From: Echinicola pacifica DSM 19836
GTDB lineage: Bacteria; Bacteroidota; Bacteroidia; Cytophagales; Cyclobacteriaceae
Reading direction: 5' to 3'
Assembly: GCF_000373245.1 (NCBI RefSeq)
Contig: NZ_KB890754.1
Coordinates: 342,558 to 406,557 of the forward strand
Length of the DNA stretch: 64,000 nt
The notes under the pieces were generated by a model. The model had not been told where the DNA came from. It saw nothing but the letters and a program-made list of their open reading frames with translations, and did not search any database. Every line of letters starts with the position of its first letter. The stretch's first letter is position 1. Made by a program: the position numbers and the translations under genes. Shown here in pieces: positions 16,734 through 25,924 of this stretch.

Positions 16734-19700
16734 TTATGTGGCTATACGAATAGGGATAATCACCTGGATGGTTGTCCCAGTATTAATGGTGGAGTGAATG
16801 GTAATGGGGGATTTTTCGTCCATAAATTGGAGTTTTAGCCTTTCTGAAATAAGGGAAAGCCCTTTTGACTGGTTAGAAATGGTGCTCGAGTCAAAACCAA
16901 TCCCATTATCCGCTATTGAACATATCAGACTATGCTTATTGTATTTGGTATAGGAGATGGTCATTTTTGGCTTTAGCCTCGAGGGCGGAAAGGCATGTAC
17001 AAACACGTTTTCTATAATTGGCTGGACGATCATCGGTGGGACCTGAGTATCATCATTTGAAAGGCTGGAATCCAGCTTTATATTAACTTCTATGGGGACT
17101 TTTCGTCTGGAATTTTCAATGTCCACATAGGCTTTGATATACCTTAGTTCCTCTCGTAAAGAGATCCACGCTTGGGAGGAATGCTCGAGGGTGGTCCGCA
17201 TTAAGGAGGAGAATTGCCCTAGAAATCGAATGGCCTCCTCCTGATTGTGCTCCAGGATATAATACTGCACAGAGTTAAGAGCATTGAAGGTGAAATGCGG
17301 GTTCATCTGACTTCTGAGTGCTTCCAGACGCGTTTCTGCGATTCTTTTAGTAATGTTTGACTTGGCGATTTGTATTTGGCGCTGGCGCCTAAGGTTATAC
17401 CAAAATAGCCCATGCACCAGCAGGAATAAAGTGAATATGGAAAAAACCACAAACCAAGGTGTGGCGTAATAAGGAGGCTCGACAATTATTTTAAGGAGGC
17501 TCAGGGTTTCTGAAGTACTCGTGTGCTGGTCAAAGGCATTGATCTCCAGATTGTACTTCCCATGATTTAGATGATTGATAGTTATCAGTGTATTTTGCTG
17601 GAAAGGACTCCATTCCTCATTGGGATTTAGCCGGTATCTAATCCATACCAGATCAGGGTGTTTTACCCCCTCAAGAGCAAAGTCCACACTGACCGCTGAC
17701 TGATCGGCATTCAGCGAAATACTTGATTCCTTATAATCGAACCATCGATAGTTGTCCTTGGATATAGCTGCATTATTTATGCTAATATTATGGAGCTGCA
17801 CGCCAATTTTTTCTCTCTCCAGAGAGGAGATATGCTTCAAGTCAAGCTTATAATACCCCGCTTCGGTGGCGATATAAAGGTCATCACCAATTACTTTTAC
17901 CATCCGCGGAGAATGCTTGAGGCCCTGTTGCTGACTATAGAATTGATAAGAATGATCGCTTATAAGGTGTACGCCCTGTTCGGTGCCTACCACCATATAT
18001 TCCTTATAATCCTCCAATGCGACGATGGAATTTCCATTTAGTCTTTTTTTGGAATACCTACCTAGGAGTTTAAAATCAGCGTCCCCATCCAGGATATACA
18101 GATTGCCATATTCACCACCTACCAATAAACGCCCGTCCTCGGTATAGTGAATTTTCTTGATTTTTTTCTCCTCTAAAATTCCTTCCTTAAGCAGCGATTT
18201 GAATTTGCCACCGGTATATAGGAATAAGCCAGAAAAGGCAGAAGAGAAATAAGTGCTTCCGGGCGAAGAAGTGATGTCAGTGACCATGGTCGGGGTGTCT
18301 ATGTCCTCTTCTGGAAAGTAGTGATAATCAAATGATTGCGGATCATTATATACTCGTACCCCATGATATGGATTGGTCTCAATGAGCTGATGGTCAGGAG
18401 TGAAGCCCATCACCATGGTGTGCAAGGGAAGATAATCGGTGATTTCTCCCGTTTCATTAAGGGCGAATAAACCAATATTGGTCGATATCCAAATTTTGTT
18501 TTTATGAACACTGAGCCTATAAAATTTGATCAATGAGGAGGGCGTAGTATAGTCGATCTCATAGAAAAAATCCTCATGCTTAGGGATGTATTTCCCTGCT
18601 TTTAGGTAGTTTTCCTGTTCCTTCTTGAAGGTTTTTGGATGAATATGGACTGAAGAAGAGTCGTTTCTTTTTTGCGGCTTTATCTCTAAGCCGGACTCAT
18701 CCAGAATTAATAGTTTGTCATTTAACTCCTCTATGCCTTTCACCTCTGTACCATTTCTTGGAAAGTACACCACTGAATTGTCTAGGGAAACTCGGTAAAG
18801 CCCCTTATCATGAGACCCAACAAAGAGCTGTTGCTTAGATTTTTGGAATTCCAAGGCTAGAATATGCTTGGAGTCTATCCCAAAATCCTGATTCATAGGT
18901 ATCATATTCTTAGCATCAAATCGGTAAAGTCCCCCTGTATTCTGATAAATTCCCCAGGCCGCTAAGTACCGATTTCCGAGGTGATCTTGGGTTTGGTCCC
19001 ATACGGAAGATCTTCCCACCGGCTGTCCGGTGTCGGGGGATTTAATGAAATCATCTATATGGTATTTTACCATCTGGCCTTTATTGGCACAGTACAAGCT
19101 GTCTCCCTCAATAAAAAGCGACAAGGTCATGGTTCCATTATGGATTTTGCGGGCCTTAAATTCCTCGCCATTATCCACGACCTCGTAGAGTCCATTATTA
19201 TAAGTGGTATAATAGAATTTTCCATGCCTTTGGAAGAATCCTGAAACATAGTTTTGAGGATGCTTAGCCTGGCTACCTTTTACCGTTTTGATCTCCTTGG
19301 TGTCAATATCCATAATGGATAAGCCGTTCAACGTACCTATATAGACTTTTTTATTAGCAGCATAAAGGGTTTGGACTTGATTGTGAACCAGGCCATTTTC
19401 TTTATTATAAATCTTAAATGCATCCCCATCGAAGCTTGTTACCCCACCACCGTAACTTCCAAACCACAAATGGCCATTTTCATCCTCACAGATCGCCCAG
19501 CAGTTGTTTTCGGCAAGCCCATCCTCCACAAATAGATTTGTGAAGTAGCCATTTTGATATTTGGACAGGCCGTTTTCAGTGCCGATCCATAGGATATCCC
19601 TAGAGTCCACATACAGGCTTCTGATCGCAATATTGGGGAGCCCATCGCGGGTTTGAAATCTAACCGTGGGGTATTGCTGCGCTATAAGTGGGGTAAATAG

Positions 19701-19739
19701 GGAGAGCTGTAATAGAAAAAATAAAATATATTTAACCAT
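16734..19739 (-). CDS. Hybrid-less sensor histidine kinase: beta-propeller, Y_Y_Y, LytS-type kinase
   Basis: About 1000 residues. There is a signal peptide (MVKYILFFLLQLSLFTPLIA). A large periplasmic region of two-component-regulator propeller repeats follows, for example DILWIGTENGLSKY and GHLWFGSYGGGVTSF. After it come a Y_Y_Y Ig-like domain near 690-755, one transmembrane helix near 765-790, and a HisKA_7TM/LytS-type kinase. The phospho-acceptor His lies in MNPHFTFNALNS near residue 812, and a HATPase domain ends the protein (IADNGIGFDSS). It would sense an extracellular ligand and phosphorylate the LytTR regulator encoded just upstream. The ATG at 19739 overlaps that gene by 8 bases; the ATG at 19748 adds three residues. 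Confidence 0.9.
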   Translation of the reverse strand: MVKYILFFLLQLSLFTPLIAQQYPTVRFQTRDGLPNIAIRSLYVDSRDILWIGTENGLSKYQNGYFTNLFVEDGLAENNCWAICEDENGHLWFGSYGGGVTSFDGDAFKIYNKENGLVHNQVQTLYAANKKVYIGTLNGLSIMDIDTKEIKTVKGSQAKHPQNYVSGFFQRHGKFYYTTYNNGLYEVVDNGEEFKARKIHNGTMTLSLFIEGDSLYCANKGQMVKYHIDDFIKSPDTGQPVGRSSVWDQTQDHLGNRYLAAWGIYQNTGGLYRFDAKNMIPMNQDFGIDSKHILALEFQKSKQQLFVGSHDKGLYRVSLDNSVVYFPRNGTEVKGIEELNDKLLILDESGLEIKPQKRNDSSSVHIHPKTFKKEQENYLKAGKYIPKHEDFFYEIDYTTPSSLIKFYRLSVHKNKIWISTNIGLFALNETGEITDYLPLHTMVMGFTPDHQLIETNPYHGVRVYNDPQSFDYHYFPEEDIDTPTMVTDITSSPGSTYFSSAFSGLFLYTGGKFKSLLKEGILEEKKIKKIHYTEDGRLLVGGEYGNLYILDGDADFKLLGRYSKKRLNGNSIVALEDYKEYMVVGTEQGVHLISDHSYQFYSQQQGLKHSPRMVKVIGDDLYIATEAGYYKLDLKHISSLEREKIGVQLHNISINNAAISKDNYRWFDYKESSISLNADQSAVSVDFALEGVKHPDLVWIRYRLNPNEEWSPFQQNTLITINHLNHGKYNLEINAFDQHTSTSETLSLLKIIVEPPYYATPWFVVFSIFTLFLLVHGLFWYNLRRQRQIQIAKSNITKRIAETRLEALRSQMNPHFTFNALNSVQYYILEHNQEEAIRFLGQFSSLMRTTLEHSSQAWISLREELRYIKAYVDIENSRRKVPIEVNIKLDSSLSNDDTQVPPMIVQPIIENVFVHAFPPSRLKPKMTISYTKYNKHSLICSIADNGIGFDSSTISNQSKGLSLISERLKLQFMDEKSPITIHSTINTGTTIQVIIPIRIAT

Positions 19740-20466
19740 TGATAGCATCCAGGAACTTGGATTTTTTGCGTATAGATATGGATATCTTTTCTCCGTTTTT
19801 CAAAAACAAATAATTGTCCCGCCGGTCATAGCTGTCTATTTTTTTAATATTAACCACATATTTGTCATGTACACGATGGAAAATATGCTGAGGAAGCTTT
19901 TCGTGAATGTTCTTTAAGGTTTTGGAAACTTTGATGGTTTTTCCATTTTCCTGAAAGATGGTGCAGTAGTTATTGTCTGATTCACAGTAGATTATGTCAT
20001 TTATTTTGACGAAGTCCAACCCTCTTTCCGAATTAAAAGTAATGATATCCAGCTGTTCCATATTTGCCTGGATAGTGTCTAATTTATGATTTAGATTACG
20101 CTCCTCCTTGTTTCGCTCAAACCTAAGCATGGCTTCTTCCAGCTCCCCAAGATCGATGGGCTTAAGCAAATAGTCAAAAGCATGTGCCTTGATGGCTTCA
20201 TAAGAGTAATCTTTAAAGGCAGTGACAAAAATAACTTCAAAAGGCAAAATAGGGAAATGGTCCATTAACGAGAAACCATTTTTTCCCGGCATCTGTATGT
20301 CCAAAAATAAAAGATCCGGAACTTGATGGTTGATCGCTACAATCGCCTCATCCACAGAAGAGCACTTGGAGATAATTTTATACTTATCTTTAAATTTTAA
20401 TTGCAACAAGGATTCTAATGAATCCTGCGCTTTAGGTTCATCGTCAACAATTATTACCTTGATCAT
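19732..20466 (-). CDS. LytTR family response regulator
   Basis: A 244-residue two-component regulator. The receiver domain (about 1-120) has the acidic pair Asp8/Asp9, phospho-acceptor Asp56 in FLDIQMPGKNG, Thr in FVTAF and Lys in LLKPI. A LytTR DNA-binding domain (about 140-244) follows, with VHDKYVVNIKKIDSY. The gene overlaps the downstream kinase gene, so it is the cognate partner of that sensor and the pair is translationally coupled. The target genes are not evident from this window. Confidence 0.92.
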   Translation of the reverse strand: MIKVIIVDDEPKAQDSLESLLQLKFKDKYKIISKCSSVDEAIVAINHQVPDLLFLDIQMPGKNGFSLMDHFPILPFEVIFVTAFKDYSYEAIKAHAFDYLLKPIDLGELEEAMLRFERNKEERNLNHKLDTIQANMEQLDIITFNSERGLDFVKINDIIYCESDNNYCTIFQENGKTIKVSKTLKNIHEKLPQHIFHRVHDKYVVNIKKIDSYDRRDNYLFLKNGEKISISIRKKSKFLDAING

Positions 20467-21069
20467 AAATGAATGGTCCTTCCCTTGTAGTCTTAGTAGT
20501 GTTCTTTGTTATTAAAATAATGTATTTTGAAGATTTGAGCAACGTTTTTTTAAGATTTCCTCAGGGAAAAAATAAATTTCTCCTTACCACTAAAATTTAT
20601 TTTACCCACAATTCTAAATAAAATCACGTCTAATATTTACATGAATTTTATTTCATATATCATTTTAGGTTTGTTATTATATCAACAGCGAAATTTATAT
20701 ACATAATATGTTAAACGATCGTTTGAGTTATGGTGCAAAGAAAAGAAAGTATAATGAACTTGAAAAAAATATCTTTAAAATTATTGCCTAAAAATAAATA
20801 AGGAAATTATCCGGCTTTAATTGAATGTGCCGATCTGGATTTTTGTAAATGGCTTACAAATTAGAATTACTATTAAAAAAAGGCCCATTGGCAAAAAATT
20901 AAGGCTTGAGCTATATTCTCAAACAGGTTTCCATTATCTAAGCATTTACCTTAAAATTGAAAAGGAAACTGAATTAGGTGAAATCGAAATTAAGCAATGA
21001 CTTAATTTAATCAAGGAATATTGATTTATTTTAGGCCATAAGCCGTAATGTAATTACTTCAGGAAGGAA
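20467..21069. other. 603-bp intergenic region
   Basis: The region is AT-rich. Its left part should contain the promoter of the response-regulator/kinase pair. The right part holds a possible small plus-strand frame (20821-21000) and the base of the hairpin at 21056-21088. Confidence 0.4.
20821..21000 (+). CDS. Possible small ORF, 59 residues
   Basis: An open frame with a TTG start (or GTG at 20827) reads NVPIWIFVNGLQIRITIKK and later LSIYLKIEKETELGEIEIKQ. It is rich in Ile, Lys and Glu and looks protein-like. I recognise no family. No ATG start or strong ribosome site is seen, so it may be the remnant of a longer gene. Confidence 0.25.
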   Translation: MNVPIWIFVNGLQIRITIKKRPIGKKLRLELYSQTGFHYLSIYLKIEKETELGEIEIKQ

Positions 21070-21088
21070 TTAATTTCCTTCCTGAAGT
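21056..21088 (-). terminator. 14-bp perfect hairpin spanning the mutarotase stop codon
   Basis: ACTTCAGGAAGGAA pairs perfectly with TTCCTTCCTGAAGT around a 5-base loop that includes part of the stop codon at 21070-21072. No long T tract follows, so it may stabilise the mRNA 3' end or act as a weak terminator. Confidence 0.55.
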
Positions 21089-21414
21089 TCAAAAATCTTA
21101 TCCATTAATTGCCATTTTTCCCCTTCGGCCACTCCGGGAAGAGATTGTTGGTATTTCCACATTAGTGTTTCCCATTCCTGGACTTTGGGGTTGGAGGCAT
21201 CCATTGCTGATTTTTTATCAAATGAAAATGAATTATCCACTTCCATTATCATAAATAATCGGTTTTGCCAGCGATAGATTTCCATATTGACAATTCCCGC
21301 TTGCAATATACTTTCTTTTATCTCGGGCCACACCTCTTGATGATAGGCTTCATACTCTTTAATTAATTGTGGCTCGTTTTTCAGATCTAAGGTAAGCGTA
21401 TATTTCTTATTCAT
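21070..21414 (-). CDS. L-rhamnose/L-fucose mutarotase family protein
   Basis: A 114-residue dimeric alpha-beta barrel protein of the RhaM family. YEAYHQEVWPEIKESILQAGI is replaced here only slightly from the family pattern Y-x-x-x-H-x-x-x-W-P-E, and RLFMIMEV and WETLMWKYQQ also match. It interconverts alpha and beta anomers of a 6-deoxy sugar. Because all linked enzymes fit L-fucose oxidation, L-fucose is the more likely substrate than L-rhamnose. The gene lies 191 bases downstream of the lactonase, with a hairpin at 21546-21575 between them. Confidence 0.88.
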   Translation of the reverse strand: MNKKYTLTLDLKNEPQLIKEYEAYHQEVWPEIKESILQAGIVNMEIYRWQNRLFMIMEVDNSFSFDKKSAMDASNPKVQEWETLMWKYQQSLPGVAEGEKWQLMDKIFELQEGN

Positions 21415-21545
21415 TTTTGCTTAAAGTTTATCGTTTAATTTGACCCTATGGGCAGGGAGTATTCTCTGAGGTATAGGAGCGTGAAATTGCAAGTCATTCC
21501 TATTAGACTACCTTACATAAATAGTTTCATGCATTGTAAACGTAA

Positions 21546-21575
21546 CTTACCTGATTAAATACTTAATCAGGTAAG
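21546..21575 (-). terminator. 13-bp hairpin between lactonase and mutarotase genes
   Basis: CTTACCTGATTAA pairs perfectly with TTAATCAGGTAAG around a 4-base loop. It sits 31 bases after the lactonase stop. The weak T content afterwards suggests partial termination or mRNA end protection rather than a full stop. Confidence 0.5.
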
Positions 21576-21605
21576 ACTACCGCAGGTTCGCTTCCCCAAT
21601 AATAC

Positions 21606-22433
21606 TTATTGGATTCCGTAGAATTTGGCAGCATTATTTCCCATTATATTTGCCTGCTCCACAGCCGAAAGGCTAGAAATATAGTCAGAAAGCAAGTCAT
21701 GATATTGCTGGTATTCAGCCGCCAATAGTTGTACTGGCCAGTCGGATCCAAACATGAGTCGCTCAGCGCCAAAGGCCTCCAGAACTACTTCAATATATGG
21801 ATTCAGTTCGGCAGAGGTCCATGATTTCCAATTGGCTTCTGTCACCATACCTGATACCTTGCAATGTACATTATCGAAGCTGGCAATTTTTTTCATCCAG
21901 GATGCCCATTCATCTATTTTTCCATCTTTAATATAAGGTTTGGCCAAGTGGTCTATTACAAAGGGCTGATCGGGAAAGTGACTTACCAGGTCCAAGGTGG
22001 CTCTGAGATGATGAGGAAATACTAAAATATCATAGGTATAACCATAGTTCTTTAGTTTTGCCATGCCATTCCTGAAGGAGATATCATCCATCAAAGCGGG
22101 AGGTTGACCCTGAAGGATCATTCTAAATCCTGCCATGCTGGGATTGGTGGAATATTCCTCAAGGGATTTTTCCAAAGATAGGGAGCGGAGGTCTACCCAG
22201 CCCACTACTTTTTTGATAAAAGAATTTTCTTTTGCCAGCTGCAATAAGAAGGTGTTTTCGTCAAAAGACTCATCTGCTTGTACCGCCACGGTGCCTTCCA
22301 CACCAGCTTTGTCAAGGAGAGGCTTAAGGTCTTTGGGTAAAAAATCCTGGCGGATCGTGCTCATATGATCCTCTATCCAGGCATGCTTTTCTGGATTATA
22401 CTGCCAGAAATGTTGATGTGCGTCAATTTTCAT
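21606..22433 (-). CDS. Amidohydrolase family L-fucono-lactonase
   Basis: A 275-residue metal-dependent hydrolase of the COG3618 branch of the amidohydrolase superfamily. The metal motif HQHFW lies at residues 6-10, AVQADESFDENTF in the first third, VIDHLAKP near residue 160, and RLMFGSDWPV near 230 with the catalytic Asp. COG3618 members open L-fucono-1,5-lactone and similar sugar lactones. With L-fuconate dehydratase in the same cluster, the likely step is L-fuconolactone to L-fuconate. No signal peptide is present, so it is cytosolic. Confidence 0.88.
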   Translation of the reverse strand: MKIDAHQHFWQYNPEKHAWIEDHMSTIRQDFLPKDLKPLLDKAGVEGTVAVQADESFDENTFLLQLAKENSFIKKVVGWVDLRSLSLEKSLEEYSTNPSMAGFRMILQGQPPALMDDISFRNGMAKLKNYGYTYDILVFPHHLRATLDLVSHFPDQPFVIDHLAKPYIKDGKIDEWASWMKKIASFDNVHCKVSGMVTEANWKSWTSAELNPYIEVVLEAFGAERLMFGSDWPVQLLAAEYQQYHDLLSDYISSLSAVEQANIMGNNAAKFYGIQ

Positions 22434-22459
22434 AGGTTTGTTTTGGTTCTTTGGGTCAA

Positions 22460-22500
22460 AATAAATAAAACCTGCTGAATATATCCAGCAGGTTTTAATT
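22460..22500 (-). terminator. Hairpin terminator between FAH hydrolase and lactonase
   Basis: AAAACCTGCTG pairs with CAGCAGGTTTT (11 bp, 8-base loop) and is followed on the minus strand by TATTTATTTTG. Located 20 bases after the hydrolase stop, it could terminate or attenuate transcription before the lactonase gene. Confidence 0.6.
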
Positions 22501-22519
22501 TTATCAATATAAGAAGGGA

Positions 22520-23377
22520 TTAACCTTTATAGTTTACCGCTTTCTGGCTGGAAGTTCCCAGCCCATCTATTCCCAGCTCCACCACGTCGCCTTCTTTGAG
22601 ATAAGTAGGAGGGGTGAGGCCAAGTCCAACCCCGGCAGGAGTACCGGTGGAGATGATATCCCCAGGTAATAGGGTCATATAATGACTCAGGTGACTTACC
22701 AGTGTAGGAATATCAAAAACCAGGTCGGAGGTATTGCTATCTTGCAGCATTTTACCATTTACCTTCAGCCAAAGTCTCAGGTTATGAGGGTCTTTGATTT
22801 CATCCTTAGTGACCAAGTAGGGGCCTAGTGGAGAAAAGTGATCGTTACTCTTTCCTTTTACCCATTGTCCGCCATGGCTAAGCTGGAAGTCTCTTTCGGA
22901 GACATCGTTTAGCAGGCAATAACCTGCGATATAGTCCATCGCATCTTCTTTTTCTACATAGCTGGCTTTCTTTCCAATCATCACGGCCAATTCCACTTCC
23001 CAATCGGTTTTCTGAGAATTTTTTGGGATGATGATATCATCATTTGGACCACAAAGAGAAGAGGTGGCTTTCATGAAGATAACTGGCTGCTTTGGCACTT
23101 CCATACCACTTTCTTTGGCATGAAGAGAGTAATTAAGGCCGATGCAGATGATTTTTGATGGGCGCTTGATCGGTGGACCTAGACGGGTTTCAGTGATTAC
23201 CTGTGGGCAAGACTCTTCATTGTCTTCCAGCCACTTGGATAGTCTGTTTAATCCATCATTCTCCAAAAAATCTTCAGTCCAGTCTTCTCCAAAGGCACTG
23301 CAGTCTAAGCGGCTACCATCTGCTTTTTCGATTCCTGGCTTTTCTGCTCCAGGATTGCCAAATCTTAATAATTTCAT
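22520..23377 (-). CDS. Fumarylacetoacetate hydrolase family, likely 2,4-diketo-3-deoxy-L-fuconate hydrolase
   Basis: A 285-residue two-part FAH-fold enzyme. A small N-terminal segment (MKLLRFGNPGAEKPGIEK) precedes the catalytic domain, which has KIICIGLNYSLHAKESG, acidic metal ligands in DWEVELAVMIGKKA, and the end motif ISTGTPAGVGLGL. Members in fucose clusters hydrolyse 2,4-diketo-3-deoxy-L-fuconate to pyruvate and L-lactate, the last step of the non-phosphorylative route. The assignment rests on context: a dehydrogenase and L-fuconate dehydratase lie directly upstream. Confidence 0.87.
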   Translation of the reverse strand: MKLLRFGNPGAEKPGIEKADGSRLDCSAFGEDWTEDFLENDGLNRLSKWLEDNEESCPQVITETRLGPPIKRPSKIICIGLNYSLHAKESGMEVPKQPVIFMKATSSLCGPNDDIIIPKNSQKTDWEVELAVMIGKKASYVEKEDAMDYIAGYCLLNDVSERDFQLSHGGQWVKGKSNDHFSPLGPYLVTKDEIKDPHNLRLWLKVNGKMLQDSNTSDLVFDIPTLVSHLSHYMTLLPGDIISTGTPAGVGLGLTPPTYLKEGDVVELGIDGLGTSSQKAVNYKG

Positions 23378-23602
23378 GCTTTTTTATCGTTAGCTTATGT
23401 TTAATTATATTCACTGTAATCGGGAGTCTGCTCTGATTTCCCATTTATTCCGTTGACAAACTTCCTGGCTAGAGAAACCTTGTATGTCAAAGTTAATAAC
23501 TAGGAAGTACTCTTTTCACTTGAATGGGGTACCTTCTATTTTCTGAAATCTAAATTAGGATTTTTACAGAAAATATAAGCTAAAAGGAGCAGGGAATTCC
23601 AA

Positions 23603-24358
23603 TTACATTTTAAGACTTAAGAAACCGCCATCAATAGGATAATTGCCTCCAGTAATAAAGCTTGCTTCTTCTGAGCATAAATAATAGGCCATGGCCGCTA
23701 TCTCTTCAGGCCTGCCCATTCTTCCAATAGGTTGGGTGGCAGCAAGTTTATCAAACATTTCTTTTTCCTGACCAGGGTAATTTTTGGCTAGGAATCCATC
23801 CACAAAGGGGGTGTGGACTCTTCCTGGAGCGATGCTGTTTACGCGGATATTATATTGCACATAATCTCTTGCTAAAGACAAGGTCATAGCAAAAACTGCT
23901 CCTTTGGTCATGGAATAGGCAAAACGATCAGGAATTCCCATGGTGGAAGCGATGGAAGCCATATTAACGATGGAGCCGCCATTTTCTTTCATCTTTGGGA
24001 TAGCTGCGATGGTACAGTTATAGATTCCCTTTACATTCACCTTATACAGTCGGTCAAAATCGTCCTCAGAGGTGTTCTCCAAATTGCCGATATGAGATAC
24101 TCCGGCGTTATTTACCAGCACATCTATAGTGCCTTCTATACCGCCGATTGCCGTATTTATCGCAGAAGTATCGGATACATCCCCTTGGATGAAATGCACA
24201 TCCAGTCCTTTGGAACTCAGATCTTTGGCGACAGATTCTCCGTTTTTCTGATCGTAGTCTATGAAATATACTTTTCCGCCTTCTTGGGCAAATTTAGTGG
24301 TCATGGCCAGCCCAATTCCACTTGCACCACCCGTTATGATTATGGTTTTATCTTTCAT
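23603..24358 (-). CDS. SDR family dehydrogenase, likely 2-keto-3-deoxy-L-fuconate dehydrogenase
   Basis: A 251-residue classical short-chain dehydrogenase. The NAD-binding motif TGGASGIG is at residues 9-16, followed by NNAG, the catalytic Ser in NMASIAST, and Tyr-x-x-x-Lys in YSMTKGA. The end FITGGNYPIDGG is standard. Between L-fuconate dehydratase and a diketo-acid hydrolase, the fitting reaction is NAD-dependent oxidation of 2-keto-3-deoxy-L-fuconate at C4. The gap of 62 bases to the dehydratase gene suggests co-transcription. Confidence 0.88.
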   Translation of the reverse strand: MKDKTIIITGGASGIGLAMTTKFAQEGGKVYFIDYDQKNGESVAKDLSSKGLDVHFIQGDVSDTSAINTAIGGIEGTIDVLVNNAGVSHIGNLENTSEDDFDRLYKVNVKGIYNCTIAAIPKMKENGGSIVNMASIASTMGIPDRFAYSMTKGAVFAMTLSLARDYVQYNIRVNSIAPGRVHTPFVDGFLAKNYPGQEKEMFDKLAATQPIGRMGRPEEIAAMAYYLCSEEASFITGGNYPIDGGFLSLKM

Positions 24359-24420
24359 CTTGTGATTTATTTACAGAAATATGTCCAAATTAAGAAAAAA
24401 AGCTGTCCTGCACCAACCTG

Positions 24421-25728
24421 CTAGACATGTGCTTCATTCCATACCGGACCTGTGGTAAAGTCATATTCCTCCAAAGAGGAAGCCTTCATCTCGATACTGT
24501 AACCCGGTAACTGAGGGGCTTGGTATCTGCCATTCTTTATGATAACCGGATCCAGGAAATGCTCATGCAAATGATCTACATATTCGATCACGCGGCCTTC
24601 CATCGTCCCACTGATTGATAGGTAATCCACCATAGAGAGGTGCTGCACATATTCGCATAGACCCACACCACCCGCATGAGGGCATACAGGAATATCGAAT
24701 TTCTTGGCGATCAGCATGATGGCTAGGTTCTCATTTACACCACCGACTCTGCAAGAGTCAATTTGGCAAATCTGAAGGGCTCCCGCTTTCATAAGTTGCT
24801 TGAAGATCACCCTGTTTTGGCAATGCTCACCTGTGGCCACTAGAATAGGATGTACTCCATCAGATATCGCTTTATGACCAAGGATATCATCAGGACTCGT
24901 CGGCTCCTCAATCCATAATGGGTTGAATTTTGCCAATTCTTTCATGTTTTCGATGGCCTCAGATACTTCCCAACGTTGGTTGGCATCCATCATAAGGAAC
25001 ATCTCATCACCGATTTCCTCTCGGATGATTCCTGCTCTTCTGATATCGTCTTGTAAGTTTGCCCCTACTTTCATCTTGATATGCTTCCAACCTTCAGCTT
25101 TCGCCTCTTTGCACAGTCGTCTGATTTTTTCGTCAGTATATCCCAGCCACCCTGCGGAGGTCGTATATCCCGGATATCCATTTTCTTCTAAATATTTAAA
25201 GCGCTCTTCCTTGCCTTTGGCAGTTTCTTTGAGCATCTCCAAGGCCTCCTCCGGCGTCAATACATCAGTGATATAAGTGAAGTCCACACATTTCAACAGC
25301 TCCTCAGGACTCATTTCTCCCAATAATCTCCATAATGGCTTTTTCTCCACCTTGGCATATAAATCCCATACCGCATTGACCAAGGCTCCGGTAGCGAGAT
25401 GGACTACACCTTTCTCTGGTCCTAACCAGCGGATCTGGCTGTCACTATTCACTGAGCGCCAAAAAGCCCCCATGTCCGCAGTAAGATCGTCAAGGTCCGT
25501 GTCCACCACATGATGAGCAATCGCCTCCAATGCTGCACAGCAGATTTCATTGCCTCTGCCTATGGTGAAGGTAAGCCCATGCCCCTCAAGATCTGGCTGG
25601 TCTGTCTCGAGTATAATATATGCTGCCGAATAGTCAGGATCGGGGTTCATGGCATCTGAGCCGTGCTTTTCCCTGCTGGTAGGAAATCGGATGTCCTTAA
25701 TCTTATAACCGGTGATTTTTATGCCCAT
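24421..25728 (-). CDS. L-fuconate dehydratase (enolase superfamily)
   Basis: A 435-residue enzyme of the mandelate-racemase group of the enolase superfamily, the length of known L-fuconate dehydratases. Key segments are KHIKMKVGAN with the catalytic Lys pair near residue 220, metal ligands in MDANQRW, EEPTSPDD and ATGEHCQNR, and the His base in CPHAGGVGLCEYVQHLS. It removes water from L-fuconate to give 2-keto-3-deoxy-L-fuconate. It is the first gene of the minus-strand fucose cluster and is divergent from the AraC regulator at 25925. Confidence 0.93.
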   Translation of the reverse strand: MGIKITGYKIKDIRFPTSREKHGSDAMNPDPDYSAAYIILETDQPDLEGHGLTFTIGRGNEICCAALEAIAHHVVDTDLDDLTADMGAFWRSVNSDSQIRWLGPEKGVVHLATGALVNAVWDLYAKVEKKPLWRLLGEMSPEELLKCVDFTYITDVLTPEEALEMLKETAKGKEERFKYLEENGYPGYTTSAGWLGYTDEKIRRLCKEAKAEGWKHIKMKVGANLQDDIRRAGIIREEIGDEMFLMMDANQRWEVSEAIENMKELAKFNPLWIEEPTSPDDILGHKAISDGVHPILVATGEHCQNRVIFKQLMKAGALQICQIDSCRVGGVNENLAIMLIAKKFDIPVCPHAGGVGLCEYVQHLSMVDYLSISGTMEGRVIEYVDHLHEHFLDPVIIKNGRYQAPQLPGYSIEMKASSLEEYDFTTGPVWNEAHV

Positions 25729-25760
25729 GGTTTTAGGAGTTTTATTAATTTTTTTTCTAA

Positions 25761-25828
25761 AGTGAATTATGATGCAATTTCACATAATCTAAATGGTCTT
25801 GCTACATTAATATTACTTTTATGTAATA
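25761..25828. promoter_or_regulatory. Divergent fucose-cluster / AraC control region
   Basis: The 196 bases between the dehydratase and AraC starts hold two inverted repeats: ATTATG/CATAAT at 25766-25788, nested with GTGAA/TTCAC, and TATTAC/GTAATA at 25811-25828. They are plausible operators for the AraC protein. Confidence 0.35.
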
Positions 25829-25924
25829 CTATTTTTGCTCCTTTGTTTAGGTTATTGTTTTGTAATGATAATATTTGTATTATTGAGAGGTCAAGAAACC
25901 GTTAGCCCTCAACCGTACTTATTT

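Noticed and set aside
16530..16838. 102-codon plus-strand frame
   Set aside because: Its 3' third is antisense to the conserved ATPase domain of the kinase, and the rest has no recognisable feature.
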